DNA of 64,000 nt from DAOUFU01 sp034429275. GTDB taxonomy: Bacteria > Chloroflexota > Anaerolineae > Aggregatilineales > Aggregatilineaceae. Position 1 is the stretch's first letter. Each line of letters begins with the position of its first letter. Made by a program: the position numbers and the translations under genes. Below are positions 51,062 to 60,311 of the stretch, piece after piece. The stretch spans positions 1-64,000 of the forward strand of contig DAOUFU010000053.1 of NCBI GenBank assembly GCA_034429275.1, read 5' to 3'. The notes under the pieces are model-generated. The model saw only the letters and a program-made list of their open reading frames with translations. It made no database searches and was not told the origin of the DNA.

Positions 51062-53056
51062 ATGACCGAGTTTGAACAGAAATGTATCAACACTATTCGT
51101 ATGCTTTCGGTAGACGGTGTACAAAAAGCCAATTCCGGGCATCCAGGGCTGCCGATGGGCGCTGCACCAATGGCCTTCGTGCTGTGGACGCGCTTTTTGA
51201 AACACAACCCTGCCGACCCCACCTGGCCCAACCGTGATCGGTTCATCCTCTCTGCCGGGCATGGGTCGATGCTGCTTTACTCACTGCTTCACCTGACCGG
51301 CTACGACCTGCCGCTCGATCAGCTAAAACAGTTCCGCCAGTGGGGAAGTCTGACTCCTGGCCATCCCGAATATGGCCTGACGCCGGGCGTCGAAACGACG
51401 ACGGGTCCGCTGGGTCAGGGCTTCACCAATGGGGTGGGCATGGCGATTGCCGAAAAACACCTGGCCGCTCGCTTCAATAGCGCTGCTCATAAGATCGTCG
51501 ATCATTACACCTACGCAATTGTCAGCGACGGTGACCTGATGGAAGGCATTACCTCAGAAGCCGCTTCGCTGGCCGGGCATCTCAAGCTGGGCAAACTGAT
51601 CTATCTCTACGACAGCAACCGCATCTCCATCGAAGGCAGCACCGAGATTACCTTCACCGAAGACGTCGCGGCGCGTTTTGAGGCCTATGGCTGGCAGGTC
51701 GTGATCGTCGAGGATGGCAACAACCTCGACGCAATCGAACAGGCCATTCTCACTGCCCAGGCCGACACCGAGCGTCCCTCGCTGATCATTGTCTCGACCA
51801 TCATCGGATATGGCAGCCCCAACAAGGCGGGTACCTCCAAGGTTCATGGTGAGCCGCTTGGTGCGGATGAGGTCAAAGCCACCAAAGAAAACCTCGGTTG
51901 GCCGCTCGAACCGGCATTCTATGTGCCCGAAGATGCCCTGGCTTTCTTCCGGCAGGCAGTCGAAAAAGGTCAGGCAGCCCAGGCGGCGTGGCAGAAAGAG
52001 TTCGATGCATGGGCCGAGGCGCACAGTGAGCACGCCGCGCTTTGGGCACGCATGATGAACGGCGAACTGACTGAAGGCTGGGATGCTGACCTGCCGGTGT
52101 TCACCGAGCCGGTTGCCACGCGCAATGCCTCCAACGTCGTGCTGAATGCCCTGGTGCCCCACCTGCCGGGGCTGCTGGGTGGCTCAGCAGACCTGGAACC
52201 TTCAAACAAAACCTTCCTGAAAGGGTATCCCTACTTCCAGCATGATGTGCCAGAAGGCCGCAATTTCCACTTTGGGGTACGTGAGCACTCGATGGGCGCT
52301 ATCGCCAACGGAATGGCCGTTCACGGCGGTCTGATGCCCTATTGCGCGACCTTCCTGGTCTTTGCCGATTATATGCGCGCGCCCATCCGTCTGGCGGCGC
52401 TGAGTCATATCCCGACCATTTTTGTGTTCTCGCACGATGGCATCGGCGTCGGCGAAGATGGTCCGACTCACCAGCCTGTCGAGCAGACTATGTCCCTGCG
52501 TGTGATCCCCAATCTCGACGTTATCCGCCCGGCAGACGGCAACGAAACCTCTGCCGCGTGGCGCTGCGCCATTGCCCGGCGCGATGGTCCCACCACCATC
52601 CTGCTCACCCGCCAGAATCTGCCCGCGCTCCCCAATACCCCGGCTCTGCACGAAGGGGTCGCGCGCGGCGCATATGTGCTATCCGATGCCCCCAATGGGG
52701 CGCCGCAGGTGCTGCTATTGGCGGCAGGTTCCGAAGTTCACATCGCGCTGGACGCTCAGAAGCTGCTGGCAGAACAAGGCATCGCGGCCCGCGTCGTCAG
52801 TATGCCCTGCTGGGAACGCTTCGAGCGCCAGCCTCAAAGCTACCGCGACGAAGTCCTGCCCCCGGCTGTCCGCGCTCGTGTCGCCATCGAAGCTGGTGTG
52901 ACCACCGGCTGGCAGCGCTGGACCGGACTTGACGGAGTCGTGATCGGCGTGGACCGTTTTGGAGCCTCTGCGCCATACAAGACCGTCTACGAGAAGTTCG
53001 GCTTGACGCCCCAGCGAGTCGCCGAAAGCGCACAGGCGCTTGTGAAGCGCGGCTGA
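51062..53056 (+). CDS. tkt: Transketolase
   Basis: Thiamine-diphosphate enzyme of 664 residues moving two-carbon units between sugar phosphates in the non-oxidative pentose phosphate pathway. Visible: SGHPGLPMGAAPMA, thiamine motif SDGDLMEGITSEAASLAGH through YDSNRISIEG, pyrimidine-domain FVFSHDGIGVGEDGPTHQPV, and the C-terminal domain. GGAAGGAA precedes the ATG at 51062. With gnd and the PPi-type phosphofructokinase upstream, it completes a route from 6-phosphogluconate to glycolysis. Confidence 0.97.
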   Translation: MTEFEQKCINTIRMLSVDGVQKANSGHPGLPMGAAPMAFVLWTRFLKHNPADPTWPNRDRFILSAGHGSMLLYSLLHLTGYDLPLDQLKQFRQWGSLTPGHPEYGLTPGVETTTGPLGQGFTNGVGMAIAEKHLAARFNSAAHKIVDHYTYAIVSDGDLMEGITSEAASLAGHLKLGKLIYLYDSNRISIEGSTEITFTEDVAARFEAYGWQVVIVEDGNNLDAIEQAILTAQADTERPSLIIVSTIIGYGSPNKAGTSKVHGEPLGADEVKATKENLGWPLEPAFYVPEDALAFFRQAVEKGQAAQAAWQKEFDAWAEAHSEHAALWARMMNGELTEGWDADLPVFTEPVATRNASNVVLNALVPHLPGLLGGSADLEPSNKTFLKGYPYFQHDVPEGRNFHFGVREHSMGAIANGMAVHGGLMPYCATFLVFADYMRAPIRLAALSHIPTIFVFSHDGIGVGEDGPTHQPVEQTMSLRVIPNLDVIRPADGNETSAAWRCAIARRDGPTTILLTRQNLPALPNTPALHEGVARGAYVLSDAPNGAPQVLLLAAGSEVHIALDAQKLLAEQGIAARVVSMPCWERFERQPQSYRDEVLPPAVRARVAIEAGVTTGWQRWTGLDGVVIGVDRFGASAPYKTVYEKFGLTPQRVAESAQALVKRG

Positions 53057-53090
53057 GCACGGCGCATCCAAAACCGGCTAGGAATGTAAT

Positions 53091-53121
53091 CCTATAGGGG
53101 CGTTCGGCGCGCCCCTATAGG
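53091..53121 (+). terminator. Hairpin after transketolase
   Basis: CCTATAGGGGCG (53091-53102) with CGCCCCTATAGG (53110-53121), 7-base loop, 12-bp perfect stem. No T-tract. Confidence 0.6.
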
Positions 53122-53207
53122 CCGCTCACCTGCATTGGCATAGAGCAGGCGCCTGGGCTGTCTGCGCCGGGTTAACCCAATAATGGGAGAAAGCGTTCAG
53201 GGGTAGC

Positions 53208-54434
53208 ATGGACATCGACATTGTAGGCAAATTGCGCGAAGCTTTCCCTGACCTGGACGAAGATAATGCCGCGGTCATCGCCCGCCTGGTGCGGCTCCAG
53301 ACCTATCCACCCGCCACGCTGATCTGCAAAGAAGGGGCCTACGAGCACGTCTTCTACCTGATCCTGGATGGTGAAGTAGCCATCACCAAACACCTGGGCG
53401 GCGATGAAGAACGTGTGCTGCGGCACAGCGTCGCCGGGGATTTCTTTGGAGAAATGGCGCTCATTCAGGATGAGCCTCGCTCGGCCAATGTGCGCACGAC
53501 TCAGCCGACCACCGTGCTGGAATTCGACCGGGATGTGTTCGAGCGGCTGATGGCCTCCAGCCCGGACCTGGCCTGGAGACTGGTTCGCACCACGTTCGAT
53601 CGCCTGCGCGCCAATGACCAGACCGCGCTCGCCGACCTGCGCGAAACCTACCAAACCCTCGAACGACTCGACCGTGCCAAGCTCGATTTTATCGAAGTGG
53701 CCGCGCACGAGCTGCGTACACCACTCACTGTGATCCAGGGCTACGCCGACGTACTGCGCAACTATCCCGCCATCCAGGCTGATGAAGTCCTGCGCGACGT
53801 GGTAAGCGGCGTGCTGCGCGGCGTGGGGCGGCTTCACGAGATTGTCAACGGAATGCTCGACATCTCAAAGATCGACACCGAAACGCTCCAGGTCTCACGA
53901 GTCCCCGTGCTGCTTCAAAGTGTGCTCAATGAGTTGAAAAACGATCTTGAGCCAGCACTGGTCAACCGCAAACAGACTCTGACCATCAAGCGCCTGGGCG
54001 AAGTCCCGGTGATCGAAGCAGACCCCGGCCTGATCTACAAAATCTTCTATCAGTTGTTCACCAATGCCATTAAATACACCCCGGATGGCGGCCAGATCAT
54101 GGTCACCTATTGGGCGACTGAAGTGGAGCAAATGGGCCCCAGCGTCGCCGTAGTGATCCAGGATACGGGCATCGGCATTGACCCCAAGCACCACAAGGCC
54201 ATCTTCGAAAAGTTCTACCAGATCGGCACAGTGGCGCTGCATTCGTCGGGCAAGACCTCATTTAAAGGGGGCGGGCCTGGCCTGGGATTGGCGCTGGTCA
54301 AGGGGGCTGTTGAGGCACACGGCGGCATGGTATGGGTCGAAAGCGAAGGGTACGACGAGAGCCGGCTGCCCGGCAGCACGTTCAAGGTGCTGCTGCCCAT
54401 CCGTGCGCCCAGTTACGACCGGGCAGCGGGTTAA
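53208..54434 (+). CDS. cNMP-binding histidine kinase
   Basis: A 408-residue cytosolic kinase. Residues about 20-135 are a cyclic-nucleotide-binding domain (YLILDGEVAITKHLGG, GDFFGEMALIQDEPRSANVR). HisKA follows with His167 in VAAHELRTPLTVIQGYAD, then HATPase with DTGIGIDPKHH. The same GGG-containing insertion as in the kinase at 21784 is present (LHSSGKTSFKGGGPGLGLAL), as is the same WVESEGYDE ending, so they share an ancestor. Its sensor is not membrane bound, so it should read an intracellular nucleotide. No response regulator is adjacent. Its stop shares TTAA with the convergent CoA-transferase gene. Confidence 0.93.
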   Translation: MDIDIVGKLREAFPDLDEDNAAVIARLVRLQTYPPATLICKEGAYEHVFYLILDGEVAITKHLGGDEERVLRHSVAGDFFGEMALIQDEPRSANVRTTQPTTVLEFDRDVFERLMASSPDLAWRLVRTTFDRLRANDQTALADLRETYQTLERLDRAKLDFIEVAAHELRTPLTVIQGYADVLRNYPAIQADEVLRDVVSGVLRGVGRLHEIVNGMLDISKIDTETLQVSRVPVLLQSVLNELKNDLEPALVNRKQTLTIKRLGEVPVIEADPGLIYKIFYQLFTNAIKYTPDGGQIMVTYWATEVEQMGPSVAVVIQDTGIGIDPKHHKAIFEKFYQIGTVALHSSGKTSFKGGGPGLGLALVKGAVEAHGGMVWVESEGYDESRLPGSTFKVLLPIRAPSYDRAAG

Positions 54435-55279
54435 CTATCCGCGTCAAGCACCCCTTCTTGGCGCAGAATCTCGCGCAGCAGATCGCGCCTGGCCTGCCCG
54501 GCCAGCATTTCTAACCGGCGCACACCGAGCGGGTCGATTTCTTCGCGGAGCAGGCGGATTTCCTCGCGAGTCGGGGGCGGTGTCTCATGCAAATCGGGCG
54601 CGACTTCTAGCTCGAACTGCGTCTTGGCCTGCACACGCTCCAGGCTCACACCTCGATGCAGCGAGGTGATTCTCATCCGCCCGTTCGCCCAATCGAACTG
54701 CCCCAGGTCGCTAACCACATAGCGCGGCCCACTTCCACGTTTTCGATCTGGGCTGTGCCCCAACCCACTCACACGGTCCACCTGCGACACAAACACCGCG
54801 CGCGAATGACGCGGCACGTACATATACATCTGGTGCGAATACACAGAAACATCGGGGATGCCCCCGGAACCGGGCAGGCGTAGCCGGGGTAATGCATAAT
54901 CCTGCCCGATGGCGAGGTTGTTGAAATTACCCTGTTGATCCACCTGCGCGGGCCGGAAGAACTCTTTTGGGGGCAGGCTGTGCAGCATATCTGCTACCAG
55001 CACCACAAAACTGGCATTGGCCATCGATTTGCCCAGCCACAGTTCCTCAGCGCGCGCGATGCCGAGCGGTGCCCAATCCTGCACCACGCCCTGCCCCACT
55101 GCCGACGCAAAATAGGCGTTAGGTGCGTGGGTGCGCTGGGCCAGAATGTAACCGGCGGCCACCAGCGGCGTCGCGATCCCTTGTGCCAGCAGTTCACCAT
55201 CCTGCACCTGCCGCGAAATACACACGGCGATCAATTCATCGATGGTGTAATCGTCAGCAGGTGCGGATGGTGAAGTCAT
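54431..55279 (-). CDS. Class I CoA-transferase, beta-subunit type
   Basis: A 282-residue CoA-transferase family I protein. It has the family's GSGGIPDVSVYSHQMYMYVP and PRYVVSDLGQFDW segments and ends PLGVRRLEML. The alpha-type subunit is the gene at 57519, three positions upstream in the same minus-strand run. In acting CoA-transferases of this class the beta subunit has a catalytic Glu before a Gly; at the matching place here I read YFASAVGQG, without Glu. It may therefore be an IpdB-like hydrolase subunit (inference). The ATG at 55279 follows AAGGA. Confidence 0.8.
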   Translation of the reverse strand: MTSPSAPADDYTIDELIAVCISRQVQDGELLAQGIATPLVAAGYILAQRTHAPNAYFASAVGQGVVQDWAPLGIARAEELWLGKSMANASFVVLVADMLHSLPPKEFFRPAQVDQQGNFNNLAIGQDYALPRLRLPGSGGIPDVSVYSHQMYMYVPRHSRAVFVSQVDRVSGLGHSPDRKRGSGPRYVVSDLGQFDWANGRMRITSLHRGVSLERVQAKTQFELEVAPDLHETPPPTREEIRLLREEIDPLGVRRLEMLAGQARRDLLREILRQEGVLDADS

Positions 55280-55311
55280 CATGTTCCTTTGCCCGTCCCT
55301 GGCACTCAATC

Positions 55312-56073
55312 TCAATCACGACGGCTGCGGCCGAACACCAGCATCGCCCAATACATCAGGGTCAACAGTGAGGTGGCCACAGCCCCCACATAGGTAAACG
55401 CCGCCGCCCGCAGTACGGCCTGTGCACCTTCCGCATCTTGCTCGCTGGCAATCAGCCCAGTCTGCCGCATCAGGTTCATGGCACGGCGGCTGGCATCCAG
55501 CTCAACCGGCAGCGTCACGATGGAGAACGCGGCCACACCGGCGAACAGAATCAACCCGACCAGCGCCAACCCGGTGAAGTTGATGATCAGCCCAATGATG
55601 ATCAGCAGGATGCCAAACTGCGATCCCAGAGTCACTGCCGGAACCATGGCGCTGCGCAGCGCCATCAAAGGACTGTTTTCCTGGTGCTGCTGGACATGCC
55701 CGAACTCGTGCGCCGTGATGGCCATTGCCGCAACTGAAGGTTGAGTCGCCACGCCGGGCGAGAGCCGCACGACGTTCTGTGACGGATCGAAATGATCGGA
55801 AAGCTCACCGTCCGTGACCTCTACGCGGATGGCCGATGCCCCATACGCCGGTTGAAACTGACGACCTGGACGCGTGGGGGCCACCTGCACATTGCCACGC
55901 CCGGTCACGCCATACTGGATCAGGATTTGAGCAGTCTGCCGCCCATCCACCCCGCGACTGTTGCGAATCTGGCTCCACTTCTGGTAGGCGCTGCGCACCC
56001 ACATCTGCGTCAGCCCGGTGATGACCAGTGTCGGCAGCATTACGTACAGAAGATAGTTCATATCGAAGATCAT
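55312..56073 (-). CDS. YugP-family zinc metallopeptidase (Zn_peptidase_2)
   Basis: A 253-residue membrane protease. One helix at the N-terminus (LLYVMLPTLVITGLTQMW) and two or three in the C-terminal half (LLIIIGLIINFTG, LILFAGVAAFSIV) surround a catalytic HEFGH at 122-126. A following Glu lies in VELDASRRAM. This is the YugP family, whose substrates are little known. AAGGAG lies ahead of the ATG at 56073. It is between the CoA-transferase beta gene and the S41 protease gene on one strand. Confidence 0.9.
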   Translation of the reverse strand: MIFDMNYLLYVMLPTLVITGLTQMWVRSAYQKWSQIRNSRGVDGRQTAQILIQYGVTGRGNVQVAPTRPGRQFQPAYGASAIRVEVTDGELSDHFDPSQNVVRLSPGVATQPSVAAMAITAHEFGHVQQHQENSPLMALRSAMVPAVTLGSQFGILLIIIGLIINFTGLALVGLILFAGVAAFSIVTLPVELDASRRAMNLMRQTGLIASEQDAEGAQAVLRAAAFTYVGAVATSLLTLMYWAMLVFGRSRRD

Positions 56074-56233
56074 GCACCTACTCCTTGCGCAGACTACGCT
56101 ACCTCACGCATCTCCACCTATTGGCGGGGTTTCCATCTCCCGCCCTTGATGCGCTCTAGGAAAACTATAGCGCCTGGGCATGAGAGCAGCATTAAAAACT
56201 CCGTTAGAACTGTCTATGATCGCCCGGCAAACC

Positions 56234-56260
56234 GCCGGGTACGCTCATTTGGTACCCGGC
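56234..56260 (-). terminator. Hairpin at the end of the S41 protease gene
   Basis: GCCGGGTAC (56234-56242) with GTACCCGGC (56252-56260), 9-base loop. The stem overlaps the last codons and stop. A second overlapping pair, CCCGGC/GCCGGG (56223-56239), could compete with it. No T-tract on the minus strand. Confidence 0.5.
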
Positions 56261-57468
56261 TTTGCCTCGGCTGCCGGCTCATACGTTCCGTTGAGCACCG
56301 CGATTGCCGTCTCAAGCTGGTTATCGGAACCATCCTCCGTCAGTTCAAAGGGCACCTCGATGTCCGGCGTGATGCCCACCTCACTCACAGAATGCCCATC
56401 CGGCGTGTACCAGCGCGATACAGTGATCCGCAGCCCACCGCCATTGCTGAGGGTATGCCATGTCTGCACCGATCCCTTGCCAAACGTCTTCATGCCGACT
56501 ACCGTAGCGCGTTCATGGTCTTGCAGCGCGCCGGCAATCAGCTCTGATGCACTGGCACTGCCCTCGTCCACCAGGATCACCATCGGCACATCGGGAGCAA
56601 TGGCGTTCTCCAGCGCCTTATGATCCACCGAGCGATCCGGCCCACGTTCTGTCACGATCACGCCTTCGGGAATAAACGCGCTGGCAACTTCGATCGAGGT
56701 GGTGAGATAGCCGCCGGGGTTGCCACGCACATCCAGGATCAGGCCCTTGAGATTATTGGCATCCATCTTGGTCAGGGCATCGCGCATTTCCTGGGATGAT
56801 GAGAAGTTGAACTGGTTCAGCCGCAGATAGCCGATATCGCCGTCGAGTACTTCGTAGACCACACTTGGGTTGGCGATCTTGTCGCGGATAACCTCAATAT
56901 CAAGGATGTCTGGCTCGCCGGGGCGTAGAATGCCCAGCAGCACAGGGGTGCCCGCGGGGCCGCGCACCAGAGCCACGATCTCATTCTGGGTGAGACGCGT
57001 CACATCCTCCCCATCAACCTCGACAATCTGATCGCCTGGCCGCAGGCCCGCTTTCTCTGCGGGTGATCCGGCAATAATCGACACCAGTTCCAGGCCGCCC
57101 GTCGTCTCATTCTGCCGGACTGTCGCGCCTATCCCTTCATACTCCCCATTCATGCCCTCATTGACGCGTTCAAACACATCGGGCGGCATATAATCGGAAT
57201 GCGGGTCACCCAACGAGGCCATCATGCCCGTCAGCGCGCCTTCCATCAGGGCGTTATCATCCAACGGATCAACATAGCTCTGGTGCAGCAGCGTCCAGCT
57301 TTCCCAGAATGGCTCGAACAACTGCTCCGTCTCCTGGGGTGGATTGCCTTGCGCGCCTACCATTGGCGAATGCGTACCCATCACAAAGCCCACAGCAAAC
57401 ACGACCAGCATCAGTGTGGTTAACGCACTGAACGCGACCAACTTGTTCTTCCCTGTAAACGCTCGCAT
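56245..57468 (-). CDS. S41 family C-terminal processing protease (CtpA-like)
   Basis: A 407-residue membrane-anchored protease. Signal/anchor at residues about 10-32, PDZ at about 110-195 (GGLELVSIIAGSPAEKAGLR), and the catalytic core with Ser306 in GSASASELIAG and Lys331 in TFGKGSVQ. The 25-residue gap between Ser and Lys equals that of E. coli Tsp (430/455). It cuts C-terminal tails of secreted proteins. The ATG at 57468 with AGGAG is preferred over 57522, which overlaps the previous stop. Confidence 0.93.
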   Translation of the reverse strand: MRAFTGKNKLVAFSALTTLMLVVFAVGFVMGTHSPMVGAQGNPPQETEQLFEPFWESWTLLHQSYVDPLDDNALMEGALTGMMASLGDPHSDYMPPDVFERVNEGMNGEYEGIGATVRQNETTGGLELVSIIAGSPAEKAGLRPGDQIVEVDGEDVTRLTQNEIVALVRGPAGTPVLLGILRPGEPDILDIEVIRDKIANPSVVYEVLDGDIGYLRLNQFNFSSSQEMRDALTKMDANNLKGLILDVRGNPGGYLTTSIEVASAFIPEGVIVTERGPDRSVDHKALENAIAPDVPMVILVDEGSASASELIAGALQDHERATVVGMKTFGKGSVQTWHTLSNGGGLRITVSRWYTPDGHSVSEVGITPDIEVPFELTEDGSDNQLETAIAVLNGTYEPAAEAKPGTK

Positions 57469-57518
57469 GACGACCACTCCTACACTAGACCCACCACGTT
57501 CATCATTCAACCCGGCTG

Positions 57519-58334
57519 TCATCGCCGTGCCACGCTGGCTACATAGCTTTCGAACTCGCCCTGGTCACACGCCTCGATATAGCGGAGCACCTCACCGCCA
57601 CCCACCGGGTAATGGGGGTAGCACGAGGTAGGCCACGCACCGCGCGGAGCATGGACCACATGGCTGACCATCGGGCCGGGCAGATCGACCTCGCCATCCA
57701 ACCGATCGACTACTTCTTCGGCGGTCACGATCACCGTGTGCGCAACCATCGCCAGTTCCGGGTCGATTCCCAGGTTTTTGTTCAGGCGTGCATTTCCGGC
57801 GCGATCGGCCACCAGGGCATGGATCACGGCCACGTCGCAATGCACCGCCGGGAAAGCCACCACATCCTCACCGGTATACGGATCACGAATCGTCTTCACA
57901 TCCGGGCGAAGCGCCAGCAGGTCTGTGCCCATCCATGCCAGCGACGGCATGAATCCGACCCCGGCCAGAGTCGCCCGCAAACCAAAAGCCAGGCTCGCTT
58001 CCGTCTCTTCGATGATCTCTACCGCACCCTGTTGAGCCGCCGCCGTGAACCGGGGTGCAAAACCAAACGCTTCCAACCCAAAGTAACATGTTCGCGTCTT
58101 GCGAATACAACCCGCTCCCACCAGCAGGTCAGACTCATACCCTGCGGTAAAGGCCAGCAGGGTCAGGTCGCGCGGCAGATCATCGCGTCCCAGCAGGGCC
58201 AGCACAAACGCGACAGGACGCCGGTACAGCATGAAGCCGCCCAACCCCAGAGTCTGCCCTGGCTGTACGAGGGCCGCCGCTTCACTCAAAGACATGCGTT
58301 TGTCGCGCGGCGGCTGAGGATGAGATGATGTCAT
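57519..58334 (-). CDS. Class I CoA-transferase, alpha-subunit type
   Basis: A 271-residue CoA-transferase family I alpha-type protein: MSLSEAAALVQPGQTLGLGG at the front, then GFMLYRRPVAFV, TAGYESDLLVGAG and ALVADRAGNARLNKN. Similar to subunits of glutaconate or 3-oxoacid CoA-transferases and to IpdA. The beta subunit gene is 2.2 kb downstream, split off by two protease genes. AAGGG precedes the ATG at 58334. Confidence 0.85.
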   Translation of the reverse strand: MTSSHPQPPRDKRMSLSEAAALVQPGQTLGLGGFMLYRRPVAFVLALLGRDDLPRDLTLLAFTAGYESDLLVGAGCIRKTRTCYFGLEAFGFAPRFTAAAQQGAVEIIEETEASLAFGLRATLAGVGFMPSLAWMGTDLLALRPDVKTIRDPYTGEDVVAFPAVHCDVAVIHALVADRAGNARLNKNLGIDPELAMVAHTVIVTAEEVVDRLDGEVDLPGPMVSHVVHAPRGAWPTSCYPHYPVGGGEVLRYIEACDQGEFESYVASVARR

Positions 58335-58374
58335 GATGCAGCCCTTCACTGCGCACTGAACATCCGAAGATAGC

Positions 58375-58384
58375 CTAACGTTAG
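58375..58384. promoter_or_regulatory. Palindrome in the CoA-transferase promoter region
   Basis: CTAACGTTAG, a 10-bp perfect palindrome about 40 bp upstream of the CoA-transferase start. A weak minus-strand promoter, TTGTCA then 17 bp then TAACGT, overlaps it. The rest of the 58335-58591 gap shows no gene; a near-palindrome CTGACCGATCGGCCAG lies at 58520-58535. Confidence 0.3.
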
Positions 58385-58591
58385 CACGCGCCTTCCAATA
58401 TGACAATACTAGGTCGTGTTGGAATTTGTGCTCAGAACACTCGCCTTTTCATCCCTAAATATCAACACGGCTTCCACCCTGCGACAAGCATCTCGTGGCC
58501 CCTGCTTCAACAACAGGAGCTGACCGATCGGCCAGCCCCCTGATTGATCTCGTCTTCGATGCCTGCTACGTGTAGTTCGCCCCGGCAGGGT

Positions 58592-59734
58592 TTACTCGGT
58601 ACGCTGCTCAATCGGCACAACAACCAGGTTCTCGTTGCCGATATAGTTGCCACGTGGACGAATCAGGCGATTGTCTGCCCACTGCTCAATGACGTGCGCC
58701 GACCATCCCGCGATACGCGACATGGCAAACAAGGGCGTCATCAAATCGGTCTCGATGCCGATCGCATCCAGCAGAATCGCGCTGTAATAATCCACGTTCG
58801 GGAACAGCTTGCGCTCGATGAAATACTCATCTGCTGCCGCCAGAGCTTCCAGTTCCATCGCGACATCGAGCAGTTCACAGTGGCGCTGAGCGCAAACGGC
58901 CTGAGCATGTTTCTTGAGCACAATCGCACGCGGATCGAGTGCCTTATATACCCGGTGGCCGATGCCCATGATCCGCCGGCCTTTGCCCTTGACTTCGGTC
59001 TCGAACCATTCTTTCACACTGGGGGCAGCAGCGACTTCTCTGAACATCACCATCGCGGCTTCATTCGCTCCGCCGTGCTTCGGCCCTTTCAGGGTTCCGA
59101 TTGCCCCCGTAATCGCGCTGTACATATCGGCATCAGTACTCGTGACCACGCGGCTGGTGAAGGTGCTGGCATTCATACCATGATCCGCCAACAGCACCAG
59201 GTACACATCTAATGCCGCGACCTCGGTGGCATCCGGCTCGGCATTGTTGAGCATATACAAGAAATTGGCCGCCAGGCTCAAGTCCTTGCGCGGGGCTACC
59301 GGCTGCTGACCTTTGCGAATGCGCGCCCAGGCCGCGATCAGGGTCGGAATCTTCGCCGTCAGCCGAACCGCTTTACGCTTGTTAGCCTCTGGGCTGCTGT
59401 CTTCCGATTCAGGATCAAACAACCCCAATGCGGATACCGTGGTGCGCAGCACACCCATCGGATGCGCGGTCTTGGGATACTGCCGCATCTGATCCACAAT
59501 CACGTCGGGGATTGCCATCTCGGCGGTGAGTGTCTCCATCAACTGGGCCAACTGCGCTTTGGTTGGCAGCTTGTTATTCCACAGCAAGTAGACGACTTCC
59601 TCGAACGAGGTATGCTCCGCCAGATCGAGAATATCATATCCACTGTAGGTCAGCTTTCCGATATCGCCCTGCACCCGGCTCAGTTTGGTATCGGCAATGA
59701 CAACGCCTTCAAGGCCCTTCTTTGCTTCGGTCAT
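58592..59734 (-). CDS. gltA: Citrate synthase
   Basis: A 380-residue citrate synthase of the short bacterial type. It joins oxaloacetate and acetyl-CoA. Catalytic regions: DHGMNASTFTSRVV, GPKHGGANEAAMVMF, IMGIGHRVYKALDPRA and the later Asp region NVDYYSAILLDAIGI. The sequence could also fit 2-methylcitrate synthase, but the adjacent sdh operon favours a TCA role. AGGAGA is upstream of the ATG at 59734. The gene diverges from sdh and has a good promoter. Confidence 0.94.
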   Translation of the reverse strand: MTEAKKGLEGVVIADTKLSRVQGDIGKLTYSGYDILDLAEHTSFEEVVYLLWNNKLPTKAQLAQLMETLTAEMAIPDVIVDQMRQYPKTAHPMGVLRTTVSALGLFDPESEDSSPEANKRKAVRLTAKIPTLIAAWARIRKGQQPVAPRKDLSLAANFLYMLNNAEPDATEVAALDVYLVLLADHGMNASTFTSRVVTSTDADMYSAITGAIGTLKGPKHGGANEAAMVMFREVAAAPSVKEWFETEVKGKGRRIMGIGHRVYKALDPRAIVLKKHAQAVCAQRHCELLDVAMELEALAAADEYFIERKLFPNVDYYSAILLDAIGIETDLMTPLFAMSRIAGWSAHVIEQWADNRLIRPRGNYIGNENLVVVPIEQRTE

Positions 59735-59933
59735 GTGGTCTTTCTCTCCTGAAACAGTAATTCATGCAGTCTGCACACAGAACGTACAATGGCTGGTATG
59801 CGCCTGACTTGCTCTTCCGCGTAGTCTGCCGCACGGGGATAGCGGCGGACCCGCGTTCGCGCCCGCAAGCCGGGGAGTACTATGTCGGTGTAATGAGGGC
59901 GAATGTCAACGGCGAACCATAGCACTTGATGAA

Positions 59934-59962
59934 AGTATAGCATCACGATATTTTGGTAACAA
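59934..59962 (-). promoter_or_regulatory. Promoter of citrate synthase
   Basis: On the minus strand: TTGTTA (59957-59962), 17-bp spacer, TATACT (59934-59939). This leaves a leader of about 190 nt. Confidence 0.62.
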
Positions 59963-60172
59963 ACGATTAGGCCATGCGGATTGGTGAAGTGCAGAGTTCA
60001 GTGGTCTCAAGCGCCGCGTCGATACCGCCCGCATGCCTGCAAACACCCGCTGGAGATGCATCCGCCAGGAAAATCCTATCGCAAAAATCGGGCAGGCCCG
60101 GTAGCATTGAAACCCGTGCCCCTGGCCGCTCGCTGGTCATGGCATCAGGTTCGGCATATCATAAGGAATGCA

Positions 60173-60205
60173 AAAATGGTTAGAGAGTTTGACCAAAATG
60201 GTTAG
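60173..60205 (+). repeat. Pair of direct repeats upstream of sdh
   Basis: AAAATGGTTAG occurs at 60173-60183 and 60195-60205, spaced 22 bp (two helical turns). It is a candidate regulator site for the sdh operon or the divergent pair. A weak promoter (TGGTCA 60134, TATCAT 60157) is just upstream. The rest of the 59735-60311 gap has only short open frames with no coding support. Confidence 0.4.
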
Positions 60206-60311
60206 CGATCGGTGCCGGTGTTTTTCGCGATCAACGCCTGCCATCCGCTAACACCCACCTGCCTGGCGTTCAAGATGCAAAATGATAATCGTCTTTGGGA
60301 GGCACCGTGTT

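Noticed and set aside
59974..60205. Two short overlapping open frames between citrate synthase and sdh
   Set aside because: No ribosome site, no domain, and both cross likely regulatory repeats.
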